From positions 744,001 through 808,000 of the forward strand of contig NZ_JAMTCR010000004.1 of the NCBI RefSeq assembly GCF_024171945.1: DNA of 64,000 nucleotides. The letters run 5' to 3'. This DNA is from Actinokineospora globicatena (lineage in GTDB: Bacteria > Actinomycetota > Actinomycetes > Mycobacteriales > Pseudonocardiaceae). The notes beneath the pieces were generated by a model. That model ran no database searches. It was given only the letters and a program-made list of their open reading frames with translations, and was not told where the DNA came from. Below are positions 15,989 to 25,476 of the stretch, piece after piece. Position 1 is the first letter of the stretch, and each line of letters begins with the position of its first letter. A program made the translations under genes and the position numbers.

Positions 15989-17047
15989 GTGACCGACCCC
16001 GGGCAGGCCGAGGCGCCCACGACCCCCGCGCGCGACGCGCAGCTGCTCGAACGCACCGTGTTCGAGGTCAAGCGGGTGATCGTCGGGCAGGACCGCCTGG
16101 TCGAGCGGATGCTGGTCGGCCTGCTGGCCAAGGGGCACCTGCTGCTCGAGGGCGTGCCCGGCGTGGCCAAGACCCTCGCGGTGGAGACCTTCGCCAGGGT
16201 CGTCGGCGGGTCCTTCTCCCGCGTCCAGTTCACCCCGGACCTGGTACCCGCCGACATCCTCGGCACCCGCATCTACCGCCAGGGCAGCGAGCGCTTCGAC
16301 GTCGAGCTCGGCCCGGTGGTGGCCAACTTCGTGCTCGCCGACGAGATCAACCGCGCGCCAGCCAAGGTGCAGTCGGCGATGCTCGAGGTGATGGCCGAGC
16401 GGCACGTGTCCATCGGCGGCAAGACCTTCCCGATGCCCACCCCGTTCCTGGTGCTGGCCACCCAGAACCCGATCGAGAACGAGGGCGTCTACCCGCTGCC
16501 CGAGGCCCAGCGCGACCGCTTCCTCTTCAAGATCATCGTCGAGTACCCGACGGTGGAGGAGGAGCGCGAGATCGTCTACCGGATGGGTGTGACCCCGCCG
16601 GAGCCGAGCCAGGTGCTCACCCCCGAGGAGCTCAGCCGCCTGCAGTCGGTGGCCGCCAACGTCTTCGTGCACCACGCGCTGGTCGACTACACCGTCCGGC
16701 TGGTGCTCGCGACCCGCACCCCGGCCGAGCACGGCCTCACCGACGTCGCGGGCTGGATCGCCTACGGCGCCTCGCCGCGCGCCAGCCTCGGCATCGTCGC
16801 CGCCTCCCGCGCGCTCGCCCTGGTCCGCGGCCGCGACTACGTGCTGCCCCAGGACGTCGTCGACGTGGTGCCCGACGTGCTGCGCCACCGGCTCGTGCTG
16901 TCCTACGACGCGCTCGCCGACGGGGTGCCGATCGACCACATGATCTCCCGGGTGCTGCAGACGGTGCCGCTGCCGCAGGTCTCGGCCCGCCCGCAGCAGC
17001 CGACCGCAGGCCACCCGACCCCGGCCGGGGTGAACGGCAGGCCGTGA
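15989..17047 (+). CDS. moxR: MoxR-type AAA+ ATPase
   Basis: 352-residue MoxR chaperone-like ATPase. Walker A is GVPGVAKT (55-62), and Walker B is FVLADEINRAP near residue 116. The sensor segment LATQNPIENEGVYPLPEAQRD is followed by the C-terminal lid. MoxR ATPases work with VWA proteins to mature or insert metal or envelope complexes. Start GTG 15989 follows GAGGAGG by about seven bases; the frame is open further upstream but has no better site. The stop overlaps the next gene (GTGA). Order and sequence match M. tuberculosis Rv1479-Rv1481. Confidence 0.9.
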   Translation: MTDPGQAEAPTTPARDAQLLERTVFEVKRVIVGQDRLVERMLVGLLAKGHLLLEGVPGVAKTLAVETFARVVGGSFSRVQFTPDLVPADILGTRIYRQGSERFDVELGPVVANFVLADEINRAPAKVQSAMLEVMAERHVSIGGKTFPMPTPFLVLATQNPIENEGVYPLPEAQRDRFLFKIIVEYPTVEEEREIVYRMGVTPPEPSQVLTPEELSRLQSVAANVFVHHALVDYTVRLVLATRTPAEHGLTDVAGWIAYGASPRASLGIVAASRALALVRGRDYVLPQDVVDVVPDVLRHRLVLSYDALADGVPIDHMISRVLQTVPLPQVSARPQQPTAGHPTPAGVNGRP

Positions 17048-17994
17048 GCAAGCAGAGGTCCACCGACGGCGACCGGCCCAGCTGGGTCCCCCCGGTGCTG
17101 CGCGGCGACCGGATGGAGGCCGGGCTGCGGCTGCTGGAGATCGACGTCCGGCGCAGGCTCGACGGCCTGCTGCAGGGCAACCACCTCGGCCTGGTCCCCG
17201 GGCCCGGCTCCGAACCCGGCGAGGCGCGCCCCTACCAGCCCGGCGACGACGTGCGCCGGATGGACTGGGCGGTCACCGCGCGCACCACGGTCCCGCACAT
17301 CCGGGAGACCGTCGCCGACCGCGAACTGGAGACCTGGCTGGTGGTCGACCTCTCGGCCAGCCTCGACTTCGGCACCGCGGGCTGCGAGAAGCGCGACCTC
17401 GCCGTCGCCGCCGTCGCCGCCATCACGCACCTGACCAGGGGCGGCGGCAACCGCGTCGGCGCGCTGATCTCCACCGGCGAGCGGATGATCCGGGTGCCCG
17501 CCCGCGGCGGTCTCGCGCACGCCAGGGGACTGGTGCGCAAGGTCGCCGAGACCCCGCGCGCCACCGAGGGGGTGCGCGGTGACCTCGCGGAGGCCATCGA
17601 GCAGCTGCGCAGGCCGCCGCGTCGCCGGGGCCTGGCCGTGGTGATCTCCGACTTCCTCGGCGCCACCGAGTGGCAGCGCCCGATGCGCGCGCTGTCGCTG
17701 CGCCACGAACTCGTCGCGGTCGAGGTCGTCGACCCGCGCGACGTCGACCTGCCCGACGTCGGGACCGTCGTGCTGGCCGACCCGGAGACCGGGCGCCAGC
17801 GCGAGGTGACCGCGTCCCCGTTGCTGCGCAAGGAGTTCGCCGCGGCCGCCGCCGAGCACCGGGCCGCCGTGGCCGCCGGGATCCGGCGCGCGGGCAGCGG
17901 GCACCTGGTGCTGCGCACCGACTCCGATTGGATCGCCGACACCGTGCGCTTCGTCGTCGCCCGCAAACGCCGGTGGTCCGGGGGTGCGGCGTGA
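17044..17994 (+). CDS. DUF58 domain protein (MoxR partner)
   Basis: 316-residue cytoplasmic protein of the DUF58 family, a distant VWA fold that accompanies MoxR ATPases. It shows the hallmark PGSEPGEARPYQPGDDVRRM with DWAVTARTTVPHIRE, followed by LVVDLSASLDFG, a degenerate metal-adhesion-like site. It starts at GTG 17044, overlapping the moxR stop, and ends overlapping the VWA gene, so the three proteins are translated as one coupled unit. It is the counterpart of M. tuberculosis Rv1480. No catalytic activity is known. Confidence 0.9.
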   Translation: MSKQRSTDGDRPSWVPPVLRGDRMEAGLRLLEIDVRRRLDGLLQGNHLGLVPGPGSEPGEARPYQPGDDVRRMDWAVTARTTVPHIRETVADRELETWLVVDLSASLDFGTAGCEKRDLAVAAVAAITHLTRGGGNRVGALISTGERMIRVPARGGLAHARGLVRKVAETPRATEGVRGDLAEAIEQLRRPPRRRGLAVVISDFLGATEWQRPMRALSLRHELVAVEVVDPRDVDLPDVGTVVLADPETGRQREVTASPLLRKEFAAAAAEHRAAVAAGIRRAGSGHLVLRTDSDWIADTVRFVVARKRRWSGGAA

Positions 17995-18980
17995 CCCTGA
18001 GCCTGCGCAACTTCTCCGCGCCGCTGTGGTTCCTGCTGCTGATCGCCGTCGCCGCGCTCGTCGTGGGCTACGTGCTCGTGCAGCGCTCCCGGCGCAGGCG
18101 GACCCTGCGGTTCACCAACCTCGAACTGCTCGAGCGGGTCGCCTCCAGCGGGCCGAGCCGGTGGCGGCACGTGCCCGCGGTGGTGCTGGTCGCGGCGCTG
18201 CTGCTGCTGACCACCGCGATGGCCGGGCCGACCGCCGAGCAGCGGGTCCCGCGCAACCGGGCCACCGTGATGCTGGTGATCGACGTCTCGCTGTCGATGG
18301 AGGCCACCGACGTCGCGCCGACCCGGCTCAAGGCGGCCCAGGTCGCGGCCAAGTCGTTCGCCCAGGGGCTGACCCCGGGGGTCAACCTCGGGCTGATCAC
18401 CTTCGCGGGCACCGCCACCGTGCTGGTCGCCCCGACCACCGACCGCGGCGGGGTGGCCAAGGCGATCGACAACCTCAAGCTCGCCCAGTCGACCGCCACC
18501 GGCGAGGCCATCTTCGCGGCGCTGCAGTCGATCGAGGGCTTCTCCCAGGTCGTCGGCGGCCCGGAGGGACCACCGCCCGCGCGCATCGTGCTGATGTCGG
18601 ACGGCAAGCAGACCATCCCGACCGAGAACGAGGAAGACCCGCGCGGCTCGTTCACCGCCGCCAAGGCCGCCGCCGACCGCAAGATCCCGATCACCACCAT
18701 CTCCTTCGGCACCGCCGACGGCACCGTGGAGATCGAGGGCCGGGTGCAGTCGGTGGCCGTCGACGACGGCGCCATGGAGGAGATAGCCACGCTCTCGGGC
18801 GGCGACTTCTACAAGGCCGCCACCGCCGACCAGCTCCGCAAGGTCTACGACACCCTCGGCGAGCAGATCGGCTACGAGATCAAGGAAGCCGACGCCAGCA
18901 GACCGTGGCTGATCCTGGGCACCCTGGCCGCGCTCATCTCCGCCGCGCTGTCGCTGCTGTTCGGCCAACGCCTGCCCTAG
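17991..18980 (+). CDS. Membrane-anchored VWA domain protein (BatA/Rv1481-like)
   Basis: 329-residue protein with two N-terminal membrane helices (FLLLIAVAALVVGYVLV and VVLVAALLLLTTAM). The VWA domain has a complete MIDAS DVSLSMEATD, then the TFAG and MSDGKQT metal-loop segments. A third helix closes the C-terminus (LILGTLAALISAALSLLFG). It is probably the envelope partner of the preceding MoxR and DUF58 proteins. GTG 17991 overlaps the DUF58 stop by four bases. It is convergent with the DUF2461 gene ten bases away. Confidence 0.9.
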   Translation: MTLSLRNFSAPLWFLLLIAVAALVVGYVLVQRSRRRRTLRFTNLELLERVASSGPSRWRHVPAVVLVAALLLLTTAMAGPTAEQRVPRNRATVMLVIDVSLSMEATDVAPTRLKAAQVAAKSFAQGLTPGVNLGLITFAGTATVLVAPTTDRGGVAKAIDNLKLAQSTATGEAIFAALQSIEGFSQVVGGPEGPPPARIVLMSDGKQTIPTENEEDPRGSFTAAKAAADRKIPITTISFGTADGTVEIEGRVQSVAVDDGAMEEIATLSGGDFYKAATADQLRKVYDTLGEQIGYEIKEADASRPWLILGTLAALISAALSLLFGQRLP

Positions 18981-18990
18981 CGCGCGTCGG

Positions 18991-19638
18991 TCAGGTCGAG
19001 GACCGTCGCGGGGCGGGGACTTGGACGTGGCGGGCGAGCCAGGACAGCAGGTCATCGAGTTCGTGTGCCACGGTGAGGACTTGGTCGACGGCGTCCGCGG
19101 TGTGCACCGCGTCTTCTGGCCACACTGGACGGGTCGCGACCAACGACCGGTAGCGCAAGAGTTCGGCGCGCGGGTGGTCCGGCGGGTATTCGCGCGGGCC
19201 GCGTTTCATGACGTCCCCGGTCACCTCGAATTGCTCCGGCAGCGCCGCCAGGATCTCCACGAGCCGCGCGCCACTGGTGTCCTCGGCGACCGCGCTGCGG
19301 AACTGGCGCACCTGACCGGGGTCCGGGTAGTGCCAGGCGCCCTTGACGTGTAAACCGTCGAGGTCGAACCGCAGGCCGATCTCCACGTTGCGGGCCAGCC
19401 GCACCACCGCGCCCTGGTGCTGCCACCAGAACGGGTCCTTCGCGAAGTGCCACACCGAGAAATCGGCGTAGCGCGGGTCCGCGTCGGCCAGGTCCGAGAG
19501 CAGGGCCACCATCGGCGCCCGCACCAACCGCTCCCGGTCCGCGCGGTGCCGCTCGCGCACCTGGGTCGTGGGGACGCCCTCCAGCTTGAGCAACACGTCG
19601 AGCGCCTGCACCGGCCACCCGGTGAACCGTCGGGGCAT
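18991..19638 (-). CDS. DUF2461 family protein
   Basis: 215-residue protein resembling the DUF2461/TIGR02453 family: an N-terminal helical segment, then DPRYADFSVWHFAKDPFWW and a conserved basic C-terminal half. No enzyme activity is established for the family, and no signal peptide or membrane helix is visible. ATG 19638 lacks a strong SD. It sits between the moxR operon and fabG, where M. tuberculosis has an unrelated gene (Rv1482c), so it is a local substitution in an otherwise conserved block. Confidence 0.6.
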   Translation of the reverse strand: MPRRFTGWPVQALDVLLKLEGVPTTQVRERHRADRERLVRAPMVALLSDLADADPRYADFSVWHFAKDPFWWQHQGAVVRLARNVEIGLRFDLDGLHVKGAWHYPDPGQVRQFRSAVAEDTSGARLVEILAALPEQFEVTGDVMKRGPREYPPDHPRAELLRYRSLVATRPVWPEDAVHTADAVDQVLTVAHELDDLLSWLARHVQVPAPRRSST

Positions 19639-19902
19639 GGTTCGATTCTAGGCGCGCGGCGCGCCCACGAAAGTGTGGCCAATCGAATACTGACAGTGCC
19701 GAATAGCGGATTCGCCTCGGCTGACCGGGTAATGGCGCACTCGTCTCTCGGTGAGCGACCTATCCGGACACCGGAAATACCGCGCTGCCGTTGCGCCAAT
19801 CGAGTCAGGACAACGGAACCGGCCGTTGTTGTGTCGTGGCTCACCCCTGCCCGGGGCCGCCGGTCCGCCCCGGGCCACCCCCGTGTCAGCGCCGCCCGAT
19901 AG

Positions 19903-20646
<744 letters not shown>

Positions 20647-20673
20647 CCGAAGTCTCTCCCCAGGAAGGAAGCC

Positions 20674-21441
20674 ATGACCGGACTGCTCGAGGGCAAGCGG
20701 CTGCTGATCACCGGTGTGATCACCGACGCCTCCATCGCCTTCCACGTCGCCAAGGCAGCCCAGGAGCAGGGCGCCCAGGTCGTGCTGACCGGGTTCGGCA
20801 GGCTCAGCCTGGTCGAGCGGATCGCCAAGCGGCTGCCCCAGCCCGCGCCGGTGGTCGAGCTCGACGTGCAGAACCAGGAGCACCTCGACACCCTCGCCGA
20901 CCGGGTCCGCGAGCACGTCGACGGCCTGGACGGCCTCGTGCACGCCATCGGGTTCGCGCCCAAGAGCTGCCTCGGTGAGCCCTTCCTGGACGCGCCGTGG
21001 TCGGACGTGTCGGTGGCGCTGGAGGTCTCGGCGTACTCGCTCAAGTCGCTCTCGGTCGCCGCGCTGCCGCTGCTGGGCGAGGGCTCGTCGATCGTCGGGC
21101 TCGACTTCGACGCCCGGGTCGCCTGGCCCGCCTACAACTGGATGGGCGTGGCGAAGGCCGCGTTCGAGTCCACCAACCGCTACCTGGCGCGCGAGCTGGG
21201 CCCCAAGGGCGTGCGGGTCAACCTGGTCGCCGCCGGTCCGGTGCGCACCATGGCCGCCAAGTCCATCCCCGGCTTCGCCGAGCTGGAGGCGGGCTGGGCC
21301 GACCGCGCCCCGCTGGGCTGGGACGTCAACGACGCCACCCCGGTCGCCAAGTCGGTCTGCGCGCTGCTCTCGGACTGGTTGCCCGCCACCACCGGCTCGA
21401 TGGTGTGGGTCGACGGGGGCGTGCACGCCCTGGGGTTGTGA
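20674..21441 (+). CDS. inhA: Enoyl-ACP reductase InhA/FabI
   Basis: 255-residue NADH-dependent enoyl-ACP reductase of type II fatty-acid synthesis. The N-terminus ([20 protein letters not shown]) matches mycobacterial InhA, with substrate-lid and catalytic residues Phe145, Tyr154 and Lys161 ([11 protein letters not shown]). The site equal to M. tuberculosis Ser94 is Ala91 (VHAIGFAP), the substitution that confers isoniazid/ethionamide resistance when selected there. GGAAGGA precedes ATG 20674. The stop overlaps the hemH start by one base (TGATG). The operon order fabG-inhA-hemH is that of mycobacteria. Confidence 0.95.
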   Translation: MTGLLEGKRLLITGVITDASIAFHVAKAAQEQGAQVVLTGFGRLSLVERIAKRLPQPAPVVELDVQNQEHLDTLADRVREHVDGLDGLVHAIGFAPKSCLGEPFLDAPWSDVSVALEVSAYSLKSLSVAALPLLGEGSSIVGLDFDARVAWPAYNWMGVAKAAFESTNRYLARELGPKGVRVNLVAAGPVRTMAAKSIPGFAELEAGWADRAPLGWDVNDATPVAKSVCALLSDWLPATTGSMVWVDGGVHALGL

Positions 21442-22472
21442 TGGTCGACGCGCTGCTGTGGCTGTCCTTCGGCGGGCCTGAGGGGCCCGCCGAGGTCCGG
21501 CCGTTCCTGGAGAACGTCACCAGGGGCCGCGGTGTCCCGCCGGAGCGGCTGGACGAGGTCGAGGCCCACTACCAGCACTTCGGCGGGGTGTCGCCGATCA
21601 ACCGGCTCAACCACGAGGCCATCACCGCCGTCCGCGCCGAACTGGCCCGGCGCGGCCTGGACCTGCCGGTGTACTTCGGCAACCGCAACTGGCACCCCAT
21701 GGTCGAGGACACCGTCGCCCAGATGAAGGCCGACGGTGTCCGGCACGCGCTCGTGTTCCCCACCAGCGCGTATGGCGGGTACTCGGCGTGCAGGCAGTAC
21801 CACGAGGACATCGCCCGCGCGCGTGCGTCGGTCGGCGAGGACGCGCCGGACCTGGTGAAGCTGCGCCAGTTCTTCGACCACCCGCTGTTCATCGCCGCCG
21901 TATCCGACGCCGTCCGCGCCGCCCAGGCCCAGGTTCCCCCTGACAGCCGCCTGATCTTCACCGCCCACTCGGTCCCAGACTCCGCCGACCGCGCCGCCGG
22001 TCCCCCGGAGGAGGGCGGCCGCCGCTACTCCCGCCAGGTCGCCGAAGCCGCCCGCCTGGTCGCCGAATCCGTTGGCGCGTCGTCGTATGACGTGGTGTGG
22101 CAGTCTCGGTCTGGCCCACCTCAGGTTCCGTGGCTTGACCCTGACATCGTCGACCACATCGATACGCTTGTTGGCGTGCCGGGCATCGTCGTCTGCCCGA
22201 TCGGGTTCGTGAGCGACCATCTGGAAGTCGTGTGGGACTTGGACACGGAGGCTGCGGAGAGGGCTGCGGCCCTTGGTATTCCGTTCGCTCGGGCTGCTAC
22301 GCCTAACGGTGATCCGCGGTTCGCTGAGCTGGTGGTGTCGCTTGTGGAGGAATACCTGGACGGTGTCGCACCGGCCAAGCTCTCGGCATTCCCTGGCGCT
22401 GGCTGCACCCGCAACGGAACCCTCTGCGCGCCGCTGTGTTGTGAACCGGCAAAGCGGCCGGCCCGGCCATAG
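21441..22472 (+). CDS. hemH: Coproporphyrin/protoporphyrin ferrochelatase
   Basis: 343-residue ferrochelatase that inserts iron into (copro)porphyrin in haem synthesis; actinobacteria usually use the coproporphyrin route (CpfC). Conserved segments are [44 protein letters not shown] with the metal-site His, and [17 protein letters not shown]. Cys residues at SACRQY and in the C-terminal cluster [13 protein letters not shown] fit the [2Fe-2S] ligands reported for actinobacterial ferrochelatases. ATG 21441 overlaps the inhA stop (TGATG), so it is translationally coupled. A strong terminator follows at 22598. Confidence 0.9.
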   Translation: MVDALLWLSFGGPEGPAEVRPFLENVTRGRGVPPERLDEVEAHYQHFGGVSPINRLNHEAITAVRAELARRGLDLPVYFGNRNWHPMVEDTVAQMKADGVRHALVFPTSAYGGYSACRQYHEDIARARASVGEDAPDLVKLRQFFDHPLFIAAVSDAVRAAQAQVPPDSRLIFTAHSVPDSADRAAGPPEEGGRRYSRQVAEAARLVAESVGASSYDVVWQSRSGPPQVPWLDPDIVDHIDTLVGVPGIVVCPIGFVSDHLEVVWDLDTEAAERAAALGIPFARAATPNGDPRFAELVVSLVEEYLDGVAPAKLSAFPGAGCTRNGTLCAPLCCEPAKRPARP

Positions 22473-22486
22473 CTAGTGGCGGGTGG

Positions 22487-22514
22487 TTGTCCACATGGGG
22501 CTGGGTCGTCCACA
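22487..22514 (+). repeat. Paired DnaA-box-like 9-mers, 19 bp apart
   Basis: TTGTCCACA (22487-22495, an exact match to the Streptomyces DnaA box) and TCGTCCACA (22506-22514) stand in the same orientation between hemH and its terminator. Confidence 0.4.
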
Positions 22515-22597
22515 GGGTCGACTTTCAGCCTCCCCGCTCGGTGTGGCCCATCGGTACGCGGTGAAGGTGTGGGAGAACTGGGGCTGGGCTGGGAACG

Positions 22598-22647
22598 CCG
22601 AAACGCGGCGTCGGGGGTGCAGGGGGACCTCCGACGCCGCGTTTCGG
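22598..22647. terminator. Bidirectional terminator hairpin
   Basis: Perfect 17-bp inverted repeat (22598-22614 with 22631-22647; arms begin CCGAAACGCGGCG) with a 16-base loop, followed by GTTTTAC on the plus strand. It lies between convergent hemH and the small Cys-rich gene. Confidence 0.8.
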
Positions 22648-22654
22648 GTTTTAC

Positions 22655-22897
22655 TCAGGCGCGCAGCCGGACCTCGTGCCGGAGGTCTGGCGCTGTCACC
22701 TCGGTGGGGAAGACGGCGGCCACGTAGGAGATGGCGCAGTCCGGGCAGACCGGGCGGGCCGTGGGGCGGTCCTGGTAGCGGGTGTCGACGGGTTGGCCGC
22801 AGAGGCCGGTGGCGGTGCCGTGCAGGACCACGTGGGCGCGGCCGCCGTGGGTGGTGTTGGTGCCCCAGCAGACCTGGGCGTTCGGAGTCGTCATCAT
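22655..22897 (-). CDS. Small Cys-rich (zinc-ribbon-like) protein
   Basis: 80-residue protein with four Cys in spaced positions: QVCWG, GLCGQP and VCPDC. This could form a zinc ribbon, but the family is not recognised. It starts at ATG 22897 (or the next codon, 22894) behind GGTGAGG, five bases after the stop of the upstream gene, so the two are coupled. An AICE- or regulator-associated role is possible. There is no signal peptide. It terminates into the shared hairpin with hemH. Confidence 0.55.
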   Translation of the reverse strand: MMTTPNAQVCWGTNTTHGGRAHVVLHGTATGLCGQPVDTRYQDRPTARPVCPDCAISYVAAVFPTEVTAPDLRHEVRLRA

Positions 22898-22902
22898 GGG
22901 CC

Positions 22903-23475
22903 TCACCCGTGGTTGCTCTGGGAGAGGTCGAGGCGCGAGTGCAGTGCCCGACCGGTGTCGCTGAGGGTGATCATGCGGCAGTCGCGCAAGCGGGCGGCGC
23001 CGATGACCAGGTGGCCCGCGCTCACCAGCTCGCGCATCCTGGCGGCTAGCCTGCTCTCCACCGGGGTGCCGCGGTCGACCACCTGGTTGGCCTCGGTCAT
23101 GCCCAGGTCGCCGCGCTGGGCGCAGCGGAGCAGGACGAACCAGTCGCGGGTGCGGGCGGCCTCGTCTGGGGAGCGGCGGCCGCGGCGCAGCCAGATGTCG
23201 AGCAGCCGTTCGCCCGCGGAGGTGAGACCGGCCTGCAGCCAGCCGTCGCGCGGGTCGGGGACCGCGTCGCCGAAGCCGACGAAGCCGTCGCGGCGCAGGG
23301 TGAACAGGGCGCTCACCATCAGCACGCCGAGGTCGTCGGTGCGGTGGCGCAACGCCGCCGCAGCACCGTAGGCGCCGACCTCGCCGCGCGCGACCATCTG
23401 CAGGGCACCCAGGTGGTTGGTGTCCAGCGCCAGCGGCCGGGCGGCCTGCTTGGGGTCGAGTAGTTGTGCGGTCAT
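22903..23475 (-). CDS. Hypothetical protein, possible winged-helix regulator
   Basis: 190-residue soluble protein. Two regions look alike in pattern: LMVSALFTLRRDGFVGF...LTSAGERLLD and MRELVSAGHLVIGAARLRDCRMITLSDTGRALH. Each has a helix pair, a short strand pair, then an S/T-x-x-G helix, as in tandem winged-helix (MarR/PadR-like) folds. DNA binding is therefore a guess. GGAG lies seven bases before ATG 23475. It is cotranscribed with the small Cys-rich gene just downstream. No named family was recognised. Confidence 0.5.
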   Translation of the reverse strand: MTAQLLDPKQAARPLALDTNHLGALQMVARGEVGAYGAAAALRHRTDDLGVLMVSALFTLRRDGFVGFGDAVPDPRDGWLQAGLTSAGERLLDIWLRRGRRSPDEAARTRDWFVLLRCAQRGDLGMTEANQVVDRGTPVESRLAARMRELVSAGHLVIGAARLRDCRMITLSDTGRALHSRLDLSQSNHG

Positions 23476-24131
23476 GGTGTGACTCCGGTGACAGCGGTTG
23501 GTCCAGTGCGATCACTATCGGCGACGCGGAGCGGCAGCGCTCATCCCAAAGACCCATAGCACCGGGTTATGTCGCGCGTGATGACCGCGTTGACGCAGCT
23601 GGGAGCCGCAAAGCCGATCGTTAGCGACGGCAATCGTCGTGAAGACAAGGGTTTCCCCGGAGCTCGACCGGGAAGATCTACGGGGGCGGCGGTTCCCGGC
23701 CGCGCCCGGGGGTATCACCTTGGCGGACGGGGGAATTCGCCGACCGGCGGGTCGCACGCGCGGTGATCGGGTGGTTCTTCCCCGGCGCCGCACCGGTGAA
23801 CGCTCACCCGACGGGCCGCAGCGGACGTTCGTCTCCGTGCAAGATGCGGTTCGCAAACCCGTGTAGTGCCCCGTGGGCCACCGGCTCCGCGGTGCACCGC
23901 TCAGATCGGGATTGGTCTAGAGACCACCGGCCCTACCGGGCACGCCGAGGCACGTGTGGTCACGCAGGGTGCCCAGAGCCCCTGATGGGGCGACGACCAT
24001 CAGTGAAACCGCAGGTCAACGCCCCTGGGAACGCGGTAACCGGCAATCCACCGGAAATCAAGCCCCGGCGACCCGCCCCGGTGTGCACCCAGCCCGGGCG
24101 AGCCGCCGGTCAGATCGGGAATGGTCCCGGC
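23476..24131. other. 656-bp region without a recognised gene, containing a direct repeat
   Basis: No frame here has a convincing start, composition or homology. The one structured feature is an imperfect 17-bp direct repeat, TCAGATCGGGAwTGGTC, at 23901-23917 and 24110-24126, 209 bp apart. The first copy is followed by a small stem (TGGTC-taga-GACCA). The promoter of the 23475 gene must lie at the left end. Confidence 0.4.
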
Positions 24132-24926
24132 TCAGTGCTTGTCGGCGTGGTCGGAGAAGACCCGCACGGCCTCGTCGACCGCGGCCAGGCGCGCGACCCG
24201 GACCGCGTCGAACAGCGGGCGCAGCGCGTCGGCGCGCCTACGGGCCGAGGACGACGACAGCGCGCCGCCCGGCGCGTCCTCCGCCGCCAGGTCCAGGATC
24301 GCCGACACCTCGTTGGCCCGCTGCAGCACGCGCAGCGCCCGCGGCGGGGTGCCCTCGGGCCACGGCGCCGCCGAGCGGTGCGCGACGCGGGCGGTGATCT
24401 CCTCGCGGACCCCGGAGCGGTGCTTGGCCACGCCCATCTCGGTCAGCACGCCCGCGGCGACCCGCATGGCGCCGGTCAGCTCGTGCTCGGCCTCGCCGAG
24501 GGGCATGTGCTCGGCGGCGGGGGCGTCGCCGATGTCGAAGGCGGTCCAGCGCAGCACGCCGTCCGCGATGGGCTCGGGGACCAGGCCGATGGGGGCGCCG
24601 AGCAGCACCACGGCCTCACCGGCGTGCAGGGCGGTACCGGCGAACTCGCTGCGGCCGCCGAGGCCGCGAACGTCACCGGGGACCGGCAGCACGAGCCGCC
24701 CGCCGGTGCACTCGGCCCGGCGGACCGCGGCGAGCAGACCGGCCACCTGGCCACCTGCCTGACCGCGCAGAGGGACGTCGAGGGAGTCCGCGGTGGACTG
24801 GCCGACCGCGACCACGTCATGCAGGGGCGCCCAGTGGGTGAGCGCGTCGAGGACGTCGTCCGAGGCGGCCGAGCCGTTCAGCCACGCCGAAACCCACACC
24901 GAGAAGGTGGCACTGGGAGTTGACAC
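24132..24926 (-). CDS. Conserved actinobacterial hypothetical protein (Rv1486c position)
   Basis: 264-residue soluble, Ala/Val-rich protein with no motif I can name. It begins SVWVSAWLNGSAASDDVLDAL, which is reminiscent of the conserved hypothetical that follows the ferrochelatase gene in mycobacteria (Rv1486c). The same position after hemH supports that link. GTG 24926 has TACCCT (24940-24935) eight bases upstream and no SD, consistent with leaderless expression. It is divergent from the YcxB-like gene, sharing a 61-bp promoter region. Function unknown. Confidence 0.6.
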   Translation of the reverse strand: MSTPSATFSVWVSAWLNGSAASDDVLDALTHWAPLHDVVAVGQSTADSLDVPLRGQAGGQVAGLLAAVRRAECTGGRLVLPVPGDVRGLGGRSEFAGTALHAGEAVVLLGAPIGLVPEPIADGVLRWTAFDIGDAPAAEHMPLGEAEHELTGAMRVAAGVLTEMGVAKHRSGVREEITARVAHRSAAPWPEGTPPRALRVLQRANEVSAILDLAAEDAPGGALSSSSARRRADALRPLFDAVRVARLAAVDEAVRVFSDHADKH

Positions 24927-24987
24927 GGGGACCGAGGGTACGCGACCCGGTCCCGGCGGGGCGGATCAGCTCCCTAAGCTGCCCCCC

Positions 24988-25476
24988 ATGCGACTGCGCT
25001 GGACCCCGGTGCCCGCCGACTGGGCCGACGGAGTGCGGGCCGTGGTGCCGTTCACCCGATGGGTACCGTGGTTCGCCGCGGCCCTCGGGGCGTTCTCCGT
25101 CGTGCTGCTCGTGCTGGGCCTGACCCCGCCCGGGGTGTTCGGGGTGATCAGCGCGGCGGTCATCGCTGTCATCCCGTTCGCCGCGATCAGGCACGCGTTC
25201 CGCGGTAACCCCGTCGCTGGTCGGACCGTGACCGCTGACGTAGACGAGCACTCCGTGCGGATGATGACCGCCGACGGTAGCGCTTACAGCGACGTCGTCC
25301 TCACCGACCTCACTGGCTGGGTTGAGACAGAGCGCAGCTTCTTACTGCGCACCGGCCCCTCTGGCTTCCACCCGGTGCCGGGGCGCGCTTTCGACACCAC
25401 CGAGGACATCGACGCCTTCCGCGACCTGCTCACCCGCACCCTCGGTCCGGCGGGCGTGCCACCATCTGCGCCATGA
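24988..25476 (+). CDS. YcxB-like membrane protein
   Basis: 162-residue protein with two adjacent membrane helices (residues 30-70: WFAAALGAFSVVLLVLGL, then VFGVISAAVIAVIPFAAI). A C-terminal soluble domain of beta-strands has the pattern GRTVTADVDEHSVRMM ending in a DLLTRTL helix, as in YcxB-like proteins. No activity is known. TAAGCT (24975-24980) is seven bases before ATG 24988 and there is no SD, so the mRNA is probably leaderless. The ltrA stop/start overlap (ATGA at 25473) places both genes in one operon. Confidence 0.6.
   Translation: MRLRWTPVPADWADGVRAVVPFTRWVPWFAAALGAFSVVLLVLGLTPPGVFGVISAAVIAVIPFAAIRHAFRGNPVAGRTVTADVDEHSVRMMTADGSAYSDVVLTDLTGWVETERSFLLRTGPSGFHPVPGRAFDTTEDIDAFRDLLTRTLGPAGVPPSAP

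Noticed and set aside
13858-16272. Minus-strand open frame of about 800 codons across monooxygenase, MITE and mobA
   Set aside because: It crosses the MITE and three real plus-strand genes and has shadow composition without motifs.
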